A stretch of 64,000 nt of DNA, from NCBI RefSeq assembly GCF_003635165.1, contig NZ_ML058615.1, forward strand, positions 1 through 64,000. The letters are read 5' to 3'. Position 1 is the first letter of the stretch. The number at the start of each line of letters is the position of its first letter. Positions 1-9,051 of this stretch are shown here, piece after piece. A program made the position numbers and the translations under genes. Under the pieces are notes generated by a model, which did not search any database, had not been told where the DNA came from, and worked only from the letters and a program-made list of their open reading frames with translations. This stretch comes from Burkholderia sp. Nafp2/4-1b. GTDB taxonomy: Bacteria > Pseudomonadota > Gammaproteobacteria > Burkholderiales > Burkholderiaceae.

Positions 1-2
1 GC

Positions 3-275
3 GGGGGTTTTTGCATTTGTGGCGCGGAAAAGCGCGATGAAACGGATGATGGCGCCCGCAAAGCGGTCACCTATATCGTCGCCGCCAACAAACAACTAGG
101 GCTCCGCCCCTATCACCGGTACAGGCACCACGTGCTGGCCGGCGCACAAGAGGCGCACCTCCCGGTGGGCTACATTGCTGCCGTCGAACGGGTCGAATCA
201 ATCGAAGACACCGACTCGGCTAGAGTCGCGAAAGAAGGCGGCATATATCAGAACAAAGTCGCACAGCGAGGATGA
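3..275 (+). CDS. C-terminal part of an unknown protein (5' end outside window)
   Basis: An open frame enters from the left edge and stops at TGA 273-275, giving about 90 residues. They are hydrophilic and rich in Arg, His, Glu and Asp, with no membrane segment. Visible stretches include KAVTYIVAANKQLGLRPY and GYIAAVERVESIEDTD. I recognise no family. The next gene starts 9 bases after the stop and its GAGGA ribosome site overlaps this gene's end, which suggests co-transcription. Composition is less GC-rich than the metabolic islands further right. Confidence 0.5.
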   Translation, partial: GGFCICGAEKRDETDDGARKAVTYIVAANKQLGLRPYHRYRHHVLAGAQEAHLPVGYIAAVERVESIEDTDSARVAKEGGIYQNKVAQRG

Positions 276-284
276 TGGTTCGCT

Positions 285-884
285 ATGCTGCCTGTGACAA
301 CGTACCTATTCGATCCGATACGCATGAGCACAGTTGCACGAACCATTCTCAAAGCCATTCTGAGCATCCCCATTGCCTTTGGGCTCGCCTATCCCTTTAT
401 CCATCCCTCAGAAGACGGCGGCATTCTCGGCGAAATAGAGATGTTTGGGACAATCTGCGCCATCGTCGTCGTCGCGGTTTTCCTAGCTCTGGTCTATGCC
501 TACGCGAGCGACCTCAGAACTACCCTGAAATCGGTCAACCGAGGATCGCGTGTGGCCGAGCCCAACAGCGTCTGGTTTATGTTCCTCTTGCCATACAACT
601 TCATCGAGGACTTCTTCATTATTTCCAACGTTGCGAAGTCCCTGGAAGCGGAGTCTCGTATCAATCCGGCTTTGTCCGGTTTGCGCTCGTTCGGCCGGAT
701 CAGCGGCATCGGGTGGTGTCTTGCCCAGGTTGTTTCGTTAATACCCAATACCATTGGCTCAATCGCCAGCGGAGTTGCGGTTTTCCTCTGGGTTTGGCAC
801 TGGGTGTTTGTGCGCCGAGCGAACAAGATGCTGGCCGGCAGCCAGGTCTCTGTGGCTACTCTAGCTGGACCGACAGGATCGTAG
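285..884 (+). CDS. Small multi-pass inner-membrane protein, unknown function
   Basis: This is a 199-residue protein with several hydrophobic segments, at roughly residues 20-40, 55-80 and 135-175, separated by short polar loops. It looks like an integral inner-membrane protein. The start at 285 was chosen because GAGGA lies about 11 bases upstream, overlapping the end of the preceding gene. An internal ATG at 324 has no visible ribosome site. It probably forms a two-gene unit with the truncated upstream gene. I see no catalytic motif and cannot assign a family. Confidence 0.55.
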   Translation: MLPVTTYLFDPIRMSTVARTILKAILSIPIAFGLAYPFIHPSEDGGILGEIEMFGTICAIVVVAVFLALVYAYASDLRTTLKSVNRGSRVAEPNSVWFMFLLPYNFIEDFFIISNVAKSLEAESRINPALSGLRSFGRISGIGWCLAQVVSLIPNTIGSIASGVAVFLWVWHWVFVRRANKMLAGSQVSVATLAGPTGS

Positions 885-892
885 CCCTCCTT

Positions 893-1390
893 GGAAGCCA
901 GATCGCTTACGATCGACCAGATCGCGATCCGCAAGATTGGAAAGTACCTGCCCGGCAGCACGCCCGACTCCTTTTCACCAATCTTTTCAGCCCCAAGCGT
1001 CAGATGGAACGGGACGGCATTGGGATCCGCTTCGATCACGAAGCTTCTGATCCCTCTTCTGGCGCTTCCTTCCGAATCTCTCTCCATAGCGCGCGGGCGG
1101 CGCCCCGTCCCATCTGCCCCAGGTGGACGAATAGCCAACCGGGGCCAAGCGGGCATCCGGCGCTCCGCATCCGCCGACGTCCTGATCCAGAAGCCGATGA
1201 CCGTTCCTTCGGCTTCGGCGACGTAGCCGCTCGATCCTTCTATGGCCTCCGATGAAATCTCGAGATCGTACTGCCACAAGTCGAGCCATTTCTCCGGATA
1301 GTCCCAATGCGCCTTTGAAATACGGGCCAATTGCATGAGTGTGTTCGTATCCGCCGCACGCGTTGCACGGACGATATAACCGACATGCAT
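893..1390 (-). pseudogene. GNAT-family N-acetyltransferase, frameshifted
   Basis: The gene starts at ATG 1390 with a strong GGAGGAAG site just upstream. Its first frame gives a normal GNAT N-terminus (VAEAEGTVIGFWIR). The acetyl-CoA-binding loop (FVHLGQMGRGAARALW) lies in a different frame at about 1052-1140. The reading then returns to the first frame for the C-terminal part (FVIEADPNAVPFHLTLGAE, GRYFPILRI). Two opposite frameshifts about 90 bases apart therefore scramble the cofactor loop. The first frame also runs past the usual family end to about 500, antisense to the upstream membrane-protein gene. An intact enzyme would acetylate an amine. As it reads here it should not bind acetyl-CoA, unless the indels are sequencing errors. 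Confidence 0.7.
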
Positions 1391-1704
1391 GTCTTCCTCC
1401 CGTCGTTGGCAGCGATCGCTGTGCGTCGAGCATGTCGGTGCGCGGCAGTAGCGGCATCGACTCACTCTGGAGTCCTGCGATTTGTCGATTTGCCGACATG
1501 TCGCAGTTCAACAGATCTGCGATCGTGCCGCGGTGCCGACAAACGGTACGGTGATTGCGGGCTCGCAGCCGAATCGCCTGCATGGCCGTCGAATGAGCAG
1601 GATTCGCCTCCTCGAGCAGAGGAACACGGTTCTTCCATACCTTGCATGACGGCCGTTCCCGTCGGCGCGCTCGCGTCGAACGTGGCGCGTTCCGGCGCCG
1701 CAAT
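1391..1704. other. Intergenic, no gene seen
   Basis: This gap lies between the start of the GNAT gene and the stop of the AraC-family gene, both on the minus strand. Open frames here lack Burkholderia-like codon bias and show no recognisable motif. It should hold the GNAT promoter. I see no tRNA and no strong terminator. Confidence 0.4.
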
Positions 1705-2709
1705 TCAATGTTCCGCCTGCGCCGCATCGACGTCGCGCCGAAACGCGCCCGGGCTCGTGCCGGTCCATTTCCGGAACGCGCGATGAAACGCGCTGGGCTC
1801 GGTGAAGCCGAGCTCCGCAGCGATTTCCGCGACGCTGAGCCGGTGTCCGCGCAGCAGTGACTGCGCCAGCGCGCCGCGCAGCTCGTCCTTGATCGACGCG
1901 AAGCTTTGCCCCTCGCTGCGCAATCGTCGCCGCAGCGTCGCGGGCGTCGTGCCGAGGCGCACGGCCAGCGTGTCGAAGTCCGGCCAGTCGACAGCCGGCT
2001 GCGCCTTCAGATGCGCGCGCGTTTTTGCCACCCAGCCGGTGTCGTGCCGATAGCGGACCAGCAGGTTGCCGGGTGCGCCGCGCAGGAAGGTCTTCAGCGC
2101 CTGCGCGGAGCGGATCGTCGGCAGCGCGAGATAAGCGGCGTTGAACGCGAGTCGGCTGTCGGGGCGGCCGAAATGGACCGGAACGCCGAAGAACTGATGA
2201 TAGTCGCTGCGCTGGTCGGGGCTCGGGCACGCGAAATCGATGCGCTGCAGCGGAATGCGTCGGCCGATCAGCCAGCACGCGACCCCGAGCAGGATCAGCC
2301 AGAACGTCCGGTAAGCGAATGCGGAATAGGGCGCCCCCGACTGCGTGAGGACGATCCGCGCCTGGCCGTCGGCAACGACGAGTTCGCCGTGCGGTTCGTC
2401 GAGCACCACGCGCAGGAACTGCAGCGCGCGCCGCAGCGCCTTCTCGAGCGTACCGGCGTGCAGCACGGCATGGCACAGCAGCGTGAAGCTGCCGCGCCGC
2501 ATCGGGCGCGCCGCGAGCCCGAAGAATTCGTCGTCAATCGCGCTGGCGATCGCCAGCCACAGCCGCCCGTACTGCTGAGGCGTTACTGGCTCGCATACGA
2601 CCGCCGGCAGGCCCGCTGCGCGCAGCACGGCCTCGGTCGGCAACCGTTGCCGGCGCAGGCTGTCCAGCGCATCGTCGACGAAACCGGGCGAAATCATCTG
2701 CGGCCCCAT
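1705..2709 (-). CDS. AraC-family transcriptional regulator (arabinose-binding-like N-terminus)
   Basis: This 334-residue regulator has an N-terminal effector domain of the kind common in Burkholderia/Pseudomonas regulators (about residues 20-210). The C-terminal AraC DNA-binding domain has two HTH motifs: about residues 245-265 (VRLGTTPATLRRRLRSEG) and about 290-315 (IAAELGFTEPSAFHRAFRKW). The second is the diagnostic AraC signature. The start is ATG 2709, with GGAGG upstream inside a small hairpin. It is divergent from the acyl-CoA ligase operon across about 135 bases and is probably its regulator, though that link is inferred from position only. Confidence 0.88.
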   Translation of the reverse strand: MGPQMISPGFVDDALDSLRRQRLPTEAVLRAAGLPAVVCEPVTPQQYGRLWLAIASAIDDEFFGLAARPMRRGSFTLLCHAVLHAGTLEKALRRALQFLRVVLDEPHGELVVADGQARIVLTQSGAPYSAFAYRTFWLILLGVACWLIGRRIPLQRIDFACPSPDQRSDYHQFFGVPVHFGRPDSRLAFNAAYLALPTIRSAQALKTFLRGAPGNLLVRYRHDTGWVAKTRAHLKAQPAVDWPDFDTLAVRLGTTPATLRRRLRSEGQSFASIKDELRGALAQSLLRGHRLSVAEIAAELGFTEPSAFHRAFRKWTGTSPGAFRRDVDAAQAEH

Positions 2710-2713
2710 TTTT

Positions 2714-2730
2714 CATGTCCTCCAGACATG
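2714..2730 (-). promoter_or_regulatory. Hairpin holding the AraC gene's ribosome site
   Basis: CATGTC at 2714-2719 and GACATG at 2725-2730 form a perfect 6-bp inverted repeat. On the minus strand the 5-base loop (TGGAG) is part of the GGAGG Shine-Dalgarno sequence for the start at 2709. It could modulate translation or be a protein-binding dyad. The stem is short, so function is uncertain. Confidence 0.3.
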
Positions 2731-2844
2731 GCAAAAGCGATCACGATTCTAGATTCTGTTTGTCATTGATTGCAATGTGACGGCTGTCTACCATCATCGA
2801 TATACCGCCGGTTCGCCGTCGGTCATAACGAACAGGAGACACGC

Positions 2845-4518
2845 ATGCGTGATGGAGCAACCGCCCGGACGGTGCCGGCCTATGCCGACGCCGTGGCCGG
2901 CTTCCGTATCGAGACTGCCGCGGCCACTCTGCACGGCGACCTGGAGCAGGGCCTGAACGCCTGTGTCGAGTGCTGCGACCGACATGCGGCGGCAGACCCG
3001 CACGCGGTCGCGCTCGACTGGATCGATGCCGGCGGCCACCACCGCAGCTTCACGTTCGCGCAGATGCAGACGCTGTCGGCGCGGGTCGCGAACCTGCTCG
3101 TCGAGCAGGGTGTGAAACCGGGCGACGTGGTGGCCGGCCTCCTGCCGCGCACGCCCGAACTCCTCGCGACGATCCTCGGCACGTGGCGCACAGGCGCCGT
3201 CTATCAGCCGCTCTTCACCGCGTTCGGACCGAAGGCGATCGAGCATCGGCTGCGCATGAGCGATGCGCGGCTGATCGTCACCAACATCGCGAATCGCGCG
3301 AAGCTCGACGAGATCGTCGATTGCCCGCGGGTCGCGACCGTGCGCGAATCGGGCGACACGCTGCCGGCCCGCGACATCGATTTCCGCGCGGCGCTCGACG
3401 CCAGTTCCAGTGTGTTCGAACCCGTGCTGCGCAAGGGCACGGACCTGTTCATGATGATGTCGACGTCGGGCACGACGGGGTTGCCGAAAGGCGTGCCGGT
3501 GCCGCTCTTCGCGCTGCTTGCGTTCGGTGCGTACATGCGCGACGCGGTCGACCTGCGTGCCAGCGACCGCTTCTGGAACATCGCGGATCCGGGCTGGGCA
3601 TACGGTCTCTATTACGCGATTACCGGCCCGCTGCTGCTCGGCCACGCAACGACGCTGTACGAGGGCGGTTTCACGGTCGACAGCACCTACGACGTGATCG
3701 AACGGCTCGGCATCACGAGCCTCGCCGGTTCGCCCACCGCGTACCGGATGCTGATGGCGGCCGGTACCGACGCGGCCGCGCGGCTGAAAGGGCAGCTGCG
3801 CGTGGTCAGCAGCGCGGGCGAACCGCTGAACCCGGAAGTCGTGCGCTGGTTCCATGCGGCGCTCGGCGCGCCGATCTACGATCACTACGGCCAGACCGAG
3901 CTCGGGATGGTCGTGAACAACCATCACGGGCTCACGCACGTCGTTCATGCCGGTTCGGCCGGTTTCGCGATGCCCGGCTATCGCGTCGCGGTGCTCGACG
4001 ACGCCGATCGCGAGCTCGGCCCCGGCGAGCCCGGCAACCTCGCGATCGACATTGCCCGCTCGCCGCTGCTGTGGTTCCGCGGCTATTGGCAGCAGGACAC
4101 GCCGGCGATCGCAGGCGGCTACTACCGGACCGGCGACAACGTCGAGCTCGAGCCGGACGGCACGGTGAGCTTCATCGGCCGCGCGGACGACGTGATCACG
4201 TCGTCCGGCTACCGGATCGGTCCGTTCGACGTGGAAAGCGCGCTGATCGAGCATCCGGCCGTCAGCGAAGCCGCGGTGATCGGCGTGCCGGACCCGGAGC
4301 GCACGGAGATCGTCAAGGCGTTCGTCGTGCTGTCGAAAGGCTTCGACGGTACGCCGGCGCTGGCCGACGAACTCAGCCAGCACGTGAAGCGACGGCTGTC
4401 GGCCCACGCTTATCCACGCGCGATCGACTTCGTCGACGCGCTGCCGAAAACCCCCAGCGGCAAGATCCAGCGCTTCGTGCTGCGCAAGATGGAAGCCGAC
4501 AAGGCCGCTCAATCCTGA
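2845..4518 (+). CDS. AMP-forming acyl-CoA synthetase
   Basis: This 557-residue enzyme of the acyl-adenylate superfamily should activate a carboxylic acid with ATP and CoA. The adenylate loop STSGTTGLPKG lies near residue 206, followed by YDHYGQTE, the YRTGDN hinge region, GRADDVITSSGYRIGPFDVE, and the C-terminal catalytic lysine in PKTPSGKIQ. The start was set at ATG 2845 because AGGAGA precedes it; an upstream TTG frame extension has no ribosome site. A short-chain dehydrogenase and a thiolase follow at 27 and 24 bases, so the operon looks like fatty or branched acyl degradation. The acid substrate cannot be read from sequence. Confidence 0.88.
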   Translation: MRDGATARTVPAYADAVAGFRIETAAATLHGDLEQGLNACVECCDRHAAADPHAVALDWIDAGGHHRSFTFAQMQTLSARVANLLVEQGVKPGDVVAGLLPRTPELLATILGTWRTGAVYQPLFTAFGPKAIEHRLRMSDARLIVTNIANRAKLDEIVDCPRVATVRESGDTLPARDIDFRAALDASSSVFEPVLRKGTDLFMMMSTSGTTGLPKGVPVPLFALLAFGAYMRDAVDLRASDRFWNIADPGWAYGLYYAITGPLLLGHATTLYEGGFTVDSTYDVIERLGITSLAGSPTAYRMLMAAGTDAAARLKGQLRVVSSAGEPLNPEVVRWFHAALGAPIYDHYGQTELGMVVNNHHGLTHVVHAGSAGFAMPGYRVAVLDDADRELGPGEPGNLAIDIARSPLLWFRGYWQQDTPAIAGGYYRTGDNVELEPDGTVSFIGRADDVITSSGYRIGPFDVESALIEHPAVSEAAVIGVPDPERTEIVKAFVVLSKGFDGTPALADELSQHVKRRLSAHAYPRAIDFVDALPKTPSGKIQRFVLRKMEADKAAQS

Positions 4519-4545
4519 ACATCGAATACTGAATACGGAGTGCGA

Positions 4546-5313
4546 ATGAATATCAAGGATCGCGTTTTTCTGATTACGGGCGCTGGTTCCGGCCTCGGTG
4601 CCGCGGTGGCGCGCATGGTAGTCGCCGAAGGCGGCAAGGCCGTGCTGCTGGACGTCAATGAAAACGCCGGCGCGAGTCTCGCGAACGAACTCGGTGCGGC
4701 CGCACGCTTCGTGAAGACCGACGTGACGAGCGAAGCCGACGGACAGGCGGCAGTGGCCGCCGCGCGCGACGCATTCGGTCGCCTCGACGCGCTCGTGAAC
4801 TGCGCGGGTGTCGCGCCGGGCGAGAAGGTCGTCGGCCGTGAAGGCCCGCATTCGCTCGACCGCTTCGCGCGGGCGGTGTCGATCAACCTGATCGGCACCT
4901 TCAACATGATCCGGCTCGCGGCCGAAGCGATGTCGAAACAGGACGCCGACGCGGAAGGCGAGCGCGGCGTGATCGTCAACACCGCGTCGGTCGCGGCGTT
5001 CGACGGTCAGATCGGGCAGGCCGCATATGCGGCGTCGAAGAGCGGCGTGGTCGGCATGACGCTGCCGATCGCGCGCGAACTTGCACGATTCGGCATTCGC
5101 GTGGTGACGATCGCGCCGGGCATTTTCGCGACGCCGATGATGGCCGGCATGCCGCAGGACGTGCAGGATGCGCTCGGCAAGAGCGTGCCGTTCCCGCCGC
5201 GGCTCGGCCGCCCCGACGAATTCGCGGCGCTGGTGCGCCACGTCGCCGAGAACACGATGCTCAACGGCGAAGTCATTCGTCTCGATGGCGCGCTGCGCAT
5301 GGCACCGCGCTGA
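4546..5313 (+). CDS. SDR-family 3-hydroxyacyl-CoA dehydrogenase (HSD10-like)
   Basis: This 255-residue short-chain dehydrogenase has the NAD-binding loop GAGSGLG at residues 12-18, NCAGVAPG in the middle and the catalytic YAASK with Tyr near 161 and Lys near 165. Length and motifs fit type II 3-hydroxyacyl-CoA dehydrogenases. Its place between an acyl-CoA ligase and a thiolase supports oxidation of a 3-hydroxyacyl-CoA to the 3-keto form. The start at ATG 4546 has GGAG five bases upstream; an in-frame GTG at 4540 overlaps that site and is less likely. Confidence 0.87.
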   Translation: MNIKDRVFLITGAGSGLGAAVARMVVAEGGKAVLLDVNENAGASLANELGAAARFVKTDVTSEADGQAAVAAARDAFGRLDALVNCAGVAPGEKVVGREGPHSLDRFARAVSINLIGTFNMIRLAAEAMSKQDADAEGERGVIVNTASVAAFDGQIGQAAYAASKSGVVGMTLPIARELARFGIRVVTIAPGIFATPMMAGMPQDVQDALGKSVPFPPRLGRPDEFAALVRHVAENTMLNGEVIRLDGALRMAPR

Positions 5314-5337
5314 TACTGGAACTGGAGGAACTCGATC

Positions 5338-6528
5338 ATGACGACACAAGACCCGATCGTAATCGTCGGCGCGGCGCGCACGCCGATGGGTGGTTTTCAG
5401 GGCGCACTGGCCGCGGCCAGCGCGAGCGAGCTTGGCGCGGTGGCGATTCGCGCGGCGCTCGAACGCGCACGCGTGCCGGCCGAGCGCATCGATGAAATCG
5501 TGTTCGGCTGCGTGCTGCCGGCAGGCCAAGGCCAGGCGCCGGCGCGGCAGGCCGCGCTGAAGGCAGGCTTGCCGCTGGGCACGGGCGCCACCACGGTCAA
5601 CAAGATGTGCGGCTCGGGGATGAAGGCCGCGATGCTCGTGCACGACCTGCTATTGGCGGGCTCGGCGGACGTCGCCGTGGCGGGCGGGATGGAGAGCATG
5701 ACGAATGCGCCGTACCTGCTGCCGAAGGCGCGCGCGGGGATGCGCATGGGTCACGGCCAGGTGCTCGACCACATGTTTCTCGACGGGCTAGAGGACGCAT
5801 ACGACAAGGGCCGGTTGATGGGCACGTTCGCGGAGGATTGTGCGCAGGCTTATCAGTTCACGCGTGAGGCGCAGGATGCGTTCGCGATCGCGTCGCTGAC
5901 GCGCGCTCAACGCGCGATTGCCGACGGGCGCTTCGTGTCGGAGATCGCGCCGGTGACCGTGAAGGCAGGCAAGACGGAAGCCGTCGTGTCGATCGACGAG
6001 CAGCCGGGCAACGCGAAGCTCGACAAGATCCCGACGCTCAAGCCGGCGTTCCGCGAAGGCGGCACGGTGACCGCAGCGAACTCGTCGTCGATCTCCGACG
6101 GCGCGGCCGCGCTCGTGCTGATGCGCCGCTCGGAAGCAGAGCGGCTCGGTCTCACGCCGAAGGCCGTGATCGTCGGGCACTCGACCTACGCGAATCAGCC
6201 GGGGCTGTTCGCGACGGCGCCGATCGGTGCAATCCGCAAGCTGTCGGAGAAAACCGGCTGGAACCTGCGCGACGTCGACCTGTTCGAGATCAACGAAGCG
6301 TTCGCGGTGGTCGCGATGGCGGCGATGCGCGATCTCGATCTGCCGCATGAGAAGGTCAACGTGCACGGTGGCGCGTGTGCGCTAGGCCATCCGATCGGTG
6401 CGTCGGGCGCACGCGTGATGGTCACGCTGCTCGCGGCGCTCGAGGCGTATGGGCTGAAGCGCGGCGTCGCATCGCTGTGCATCGGCGGCGGCGAGGCGAC
6501 GGCGATCGCGATCGAGCGCGTCGCATAA
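5338..6528 (+). CDS. Acetyl-CoA C-acyltransferase (thiolase)
   Basis: This 396-residue type II thiolase has the nucleophile Cys91 in NKMCGSG, the NEAFAVV motif, the His motif GGACALGHPIGASGAR and the C-terminal CIGGGEAT with the second catalytic Cys. It cleaves 3-ketoacyl-CoA with CoA, releasing acetyl-CoA (or condenses acetyl-CoA). It is the last gene of the ligase-dehydrogenase-thiolase operon, 24 bases after the SDR gene, with GGAGG before its ATG. An enoyl-CoA hydratase and an acyl-CoA dehydrogenase are missing nearby, so those steps must be supplied elsewhere or are not needed. Confidence 0.93.
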   Translation: MTTQDPIVIVGAARTPMGGFQGALAAASASELGAVAIRAALERARVPAERIDEIVFGCVLPAGQGQAPARQAALKAGLPLGTGATTVNKMCGSGMKAAMLVHDLLLAGSADVAVAGGMESMTNAPYLLPKARAGMRMGHGQVLDHMFLDGLEDAYDKGRLMGTFAEDCAQAYQFTREAQDAFAIASLTRAQRAIADGRFVSEIAPVTVKAGKTEAVVSIDEQPGNAKLDKIPTLKPAFREGGTVTAANSSSISDGAAALVLMRRSEAERLGLTPKAVIVGHSTYANQPGLFATAPIGAIRKLSEKTGWNLRDVDLFEINEAFAVVAMAAMRDLDLPHEKVNVHGGACALGHPIGASGARVMVTLLAALEAYGLKRGVASLCIGGGEATAIAIERVA

Positions 6529-6717
6529 CGCGTAACGCGCCACTGCGTCACGCGGACACGCGCGGCGCACGCGAGCGCATTACGCGAGCGCACTAAGCGA
6601 ACGCATCACGCGCGGGACGGCACGCATGCCGTCCCTCGTCGCGGGCGGCGGGCGGCGGGCACCGTGCAGGGCAACCCTGCATCGTGTCCGTCGCCCGTTG
6701 TGCTTTTCCGGTGGAAG

Positions 6718-7410
6718 CTACGCGCTCGCGTTCGGCGACACCGCACCGCACGCGCGTATCACGAGCTGCACGACCTGCTCGGTCGTTTCGGCGAACGCCT
6801 TCTGAGTGAATGCACGCTTGCCGCTCAGCGCGCGGATCTGCGCATCGAAGTCCGCGTAGTGCTGCGTCGTCGCCCAGATCAAATACATCAATGCGTGCGC
6901 ATCCATCGGTGCGAGCAGGCCGCGTGCGATCCAGCCTTCGATCACCTTCACGCGCGTGTCGAACCACGGCTTCACGCGTTCCGACAGGATGTCCTGCATG
7001 TGCGCGGCGCCATGGATGATCTCGTTGGCCCACACCTTCGAGCCGAGCGGGCGCCGTCGCGACAGATCCATCTTCGCGCGTACGTAGCCGCCGATCGCGT
7101 CGACCGGATCGTCGCCGGCTTCGAACGAGGCGGCTGCGTGGTGCCAGTCTTCGAACAGGTCCTCGAGCACGCGACGGTACAGCGCAAGCTTCGTCGGGAA
7201 GTAGTAGTGCAGGTTCGCCTTGGGTAGCCCAGCGCGTTCCGCGATCATCGCGGTGCTGGCGCCGTCGAGCCCGCGCTCCGCGAATACGGCTTCCGCACAG
7301 GCCAGCAGATGCGCTTCGTTGGACTCGCGGATGTGTGCCTTGCGTCGCCGCAAAGGCGTGCTCGTTTCGTCGTCGCCGGTAACCTCGGCGGCCGCTTCGT
7401 CATGTCTCAT
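6718..7410 (-). CDS. TetR-family regulator, RutR-like
   Basis: This 230-residue TetR regulator has an N-terminal HTH (STAMIAERAGLPKANLHYYF) and a C-terminal ligand domain resembling RutR, the uracil-sensing regulator (VWANEIIHGAAHMQDIL). The start MRHDEA at 7410 was preferred because GAGG lies just upstream. It is divergent from a pyrimidine/hydantoin degradation cluster and a TetR-type dyad lies in the gap, so it is probably the local repressor relieved by a pyrimidine or its reduced form. The effector is inferred. Confidence 0.85.
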   Translation of the reverse strand: MRHDEAAAEVTGDDETSTPLRRRKAHIRESNEAHLLACAEAVFAERGLDGASTAMIAERAGLPKANLHYYFPTKLALYRRVLEDLFEDWHHAAASFEAGDDPVDAIGGYVRAKMDLSRRRPLGSKVWANEIIHGAAHMQDILSERVKPWFDTRVKVIEGWIARGLLAPMDAHALMYLIWATTQHYADFDAQIRALSGKRAFTQKAFAETTEQVVQLVIRACGAVSPNASA

Positions 7411-7770
7411 CGTTGCCTCGCGCGGCGTGCATGCCGCGTTGGGCTTCATTCTAGCCGCTGGTTCGCATCGAACGCACGCGTTCGCACACATCCGCGCGTG
7501 CGCGATGCTGCAATGCGATGGCACGGTTCTCGCTCGCTCGGTTCGCGCAAGAAAGACATTGCGCTACGCATTTTGATCGTCTAAAACCTGTCCAATCGGA
7601 CAGGATTCGATGAGCGGCGAACGGGCGTGCCAATCCCGGCTCCGTTTGTCGGACGAATCGCGTGAACGACACGCGTCTGCACCTCGCAGGTGCGGGTTTG
7701 CCCCGACAGCAGCAATGCGCACCGGTACCGACCCGGATGACGACATGACCGACCCCACAGGAGCGATACG
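7411..7770. other. Divergent promoter region of the pyrimidine cluster
   Basis: This 360-base gap between the TetR gene and the hydrolase gene holds the dyad described at 7587-7604. It should carry promoters in both directions. I see no separate gene. The hydrolase start at 7771 has CAGGAG upstream. Confidence 0.5.
7587..7604. promoter_or_regulatory. Probable TetR operator (CCTGTCC-AATC-GGACAGG)
   Basis: A perfect 7-bp inverted repeat with a 4-base spacer sits between the divergent RutR-like repressor gene and the first catabolic gene. Size and symmetry match typical TetR operators. The sequence differs from the E. coli RutR site as I recall it, so binding by the neighbouring TetR is inferred. 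Confidence 0.55.
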
Positions 7771-9051
7771 ATGGACGCGGTATCGGAAACAGTGAAGCGG
7801 GCAGCATTCGACACGTCGATCAAGGTCGACGGCAGGCGGTTGTGGGACAGCCTGATGGAGGTGGCGAAGATCGGCGCGACGCCGAAAGGCGGCGTCTGCC
7901 GCCTCGCACTCACCGATCTCGACAAGGCCGGGCGTGACCTGATCGTCGGCTGGGCGAAGGCAGCCGGCTGCACGGTGACGGTCGATACGATGGGCAACGT
8001 GTTCATGCGCCGCGCGGGCCGCGTGGCCGACGCGGCGCCGGTCGTCACCGGTTCGCATGCGGATTCGCAGCCGACGGGCGGCCGTTTCGACGGCATCTAC
8101 GGCGTGCTGGGCGGCCTCGAAGTGATTCGCAGTCTGAACGATCACGGCATCGAGACCGAGCATCCGGTCGAAGTCGTGATCTGGACCAACGAGGAAGGCT
8201 CGCGCTTCGCGCCGGCGATGGTCGCGTCGGGCGTGTTCGCGGGGGTGTTCACGCTCGAGTACGGGCTGTCTCGCAAGGACATCGACGGCAAGACGATCGG
8301 CGAGGAACTCGCGCGCATCGGCTACGCGGGCGACGTGCCGTGCGGCGGCCGCAAGCTGCATGCGGCATTCGAGCTGCATATCGAGCAGGGGCCGATTCTC
8401 GAAGCGGAGTGCAAGACGATCGGGGTCGTGACCGACGCGCAAGGGCAGCGCTGGTACGAGATCACGTTCACCGGTCAGGAAGCGCACGCGGGGCCGACGC
8501 CGATGCCGCGTCGTCGCGATGCGCTGCTCGGCGCATCGCGCGTCGTCGATCTCGTGAACCGGATCGGCCTCGACCACGCGCCGTTCGGCTGCGCGACGGT
8601 GGGGATGATGCAGGTGCACCCGAACTCGCGCAACGTGATTCCGGGGCGCGTGTTCTTCACCGTCGATTTCCGTCATCCGGACGACGCCGTGCTCGCGGAG
8701 ATGGATGCCGCGCTGCGTGACGGCGTCGCGCGCATCGCGGGCGAGATCGGGCTCGAAACCGAACTCGAGCAGATTTTCTACTACAAGCCCGTCGCGTTCG
8801 ATTCGGCTTGCGTCGCCGCCGTGCGCGATGCGGCCGATCGCTTCGGCTACTCGCATCGCGACATCGTGTCGGGCGCGGGACACGACGCGTGCTATCTGGC
8901 GCAGGTCGCGCCGACGTCGATGGTGTTCGTACCGTGCGTCGACGGCATCAGCCACAACGAGATCGAGGACGCGACGCCTGCTTGGATCGAGGCCGGCGCG
9001 AACGTGCTGCTGCACGCAATGCTGTCGCGCGCATGCGAGCCGGCTTCATGA
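7771..9051 (+). CDS. M20-family Zn hydrolase (beta-ureidopropionase / N-carbamoyl-amino-acid hydrolase)
   Basis: This 426-residue amidase of the hydantoinase/carbamoylase group hydrolyses N-carbamoyl amino acids to the free amino acid, CO2 and ammonia. Metal-binding motifs are visible: TGSHADSQPTGGRFDG, WTNEEGSRF, ELHIEQGPILE and the C-terminal SHNEIED. With dihydropyrimidine dehydrogenase and dihydropyrimidinase downstream, the likely substrate is N-carbamoyl-beta-alanine, making this the last step of uracil/thymine reduction. A hydantoin-derived carbamoyl amino acid is the main alternative. The start at 7771 has CAGGAG about 8 bases before. Confidence 0.87.
   Translation: MDAVSETVKRAAFDTSIKVDGRRLWDSLMEVAKIGATPKGGVCRLALTDLDKAGRDLIVGWAKAAGCTVTVDTMGNVFMRRAGRVADAAPVVTGSHADSQPTGGRFDGIYGVLGGLEVIRSLNDHGIETEHPVEVVIWTNEEGSRFAPAMVASGVFAGVFTLEYGLSRKDIDGKTIGEELARIGYAGDVPCGGRKLHAAFELHIEQGPILEAECKTIGVVTDAQGQRWYEITFTGQEAHAGPTPMPRRRDALLGASRVVDLVNRIGLDHAPFGCATVGMMQVHPNSRNVIPGRVFFTVDFRHPDDAVLAEMDAALRDGVARIAGEIGLETELEQIFYYKPVAFDSACVAAVRDAADRFGYSHRDIVSGAGHDACYLAQVAPTSMVFVPCVDGISHNEIEDATPAWIEAGANVLLHAMLSRACEPAS

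Noticed and set aside
2794..5643. Very long minus-strand open frame (949 codons)
   Set aside because: It is antisense to the acyl-CoA ligase, SDR and thiolase genes, which have clear catalytic motifs. Such mirror frames are common in GC-rich DNA.
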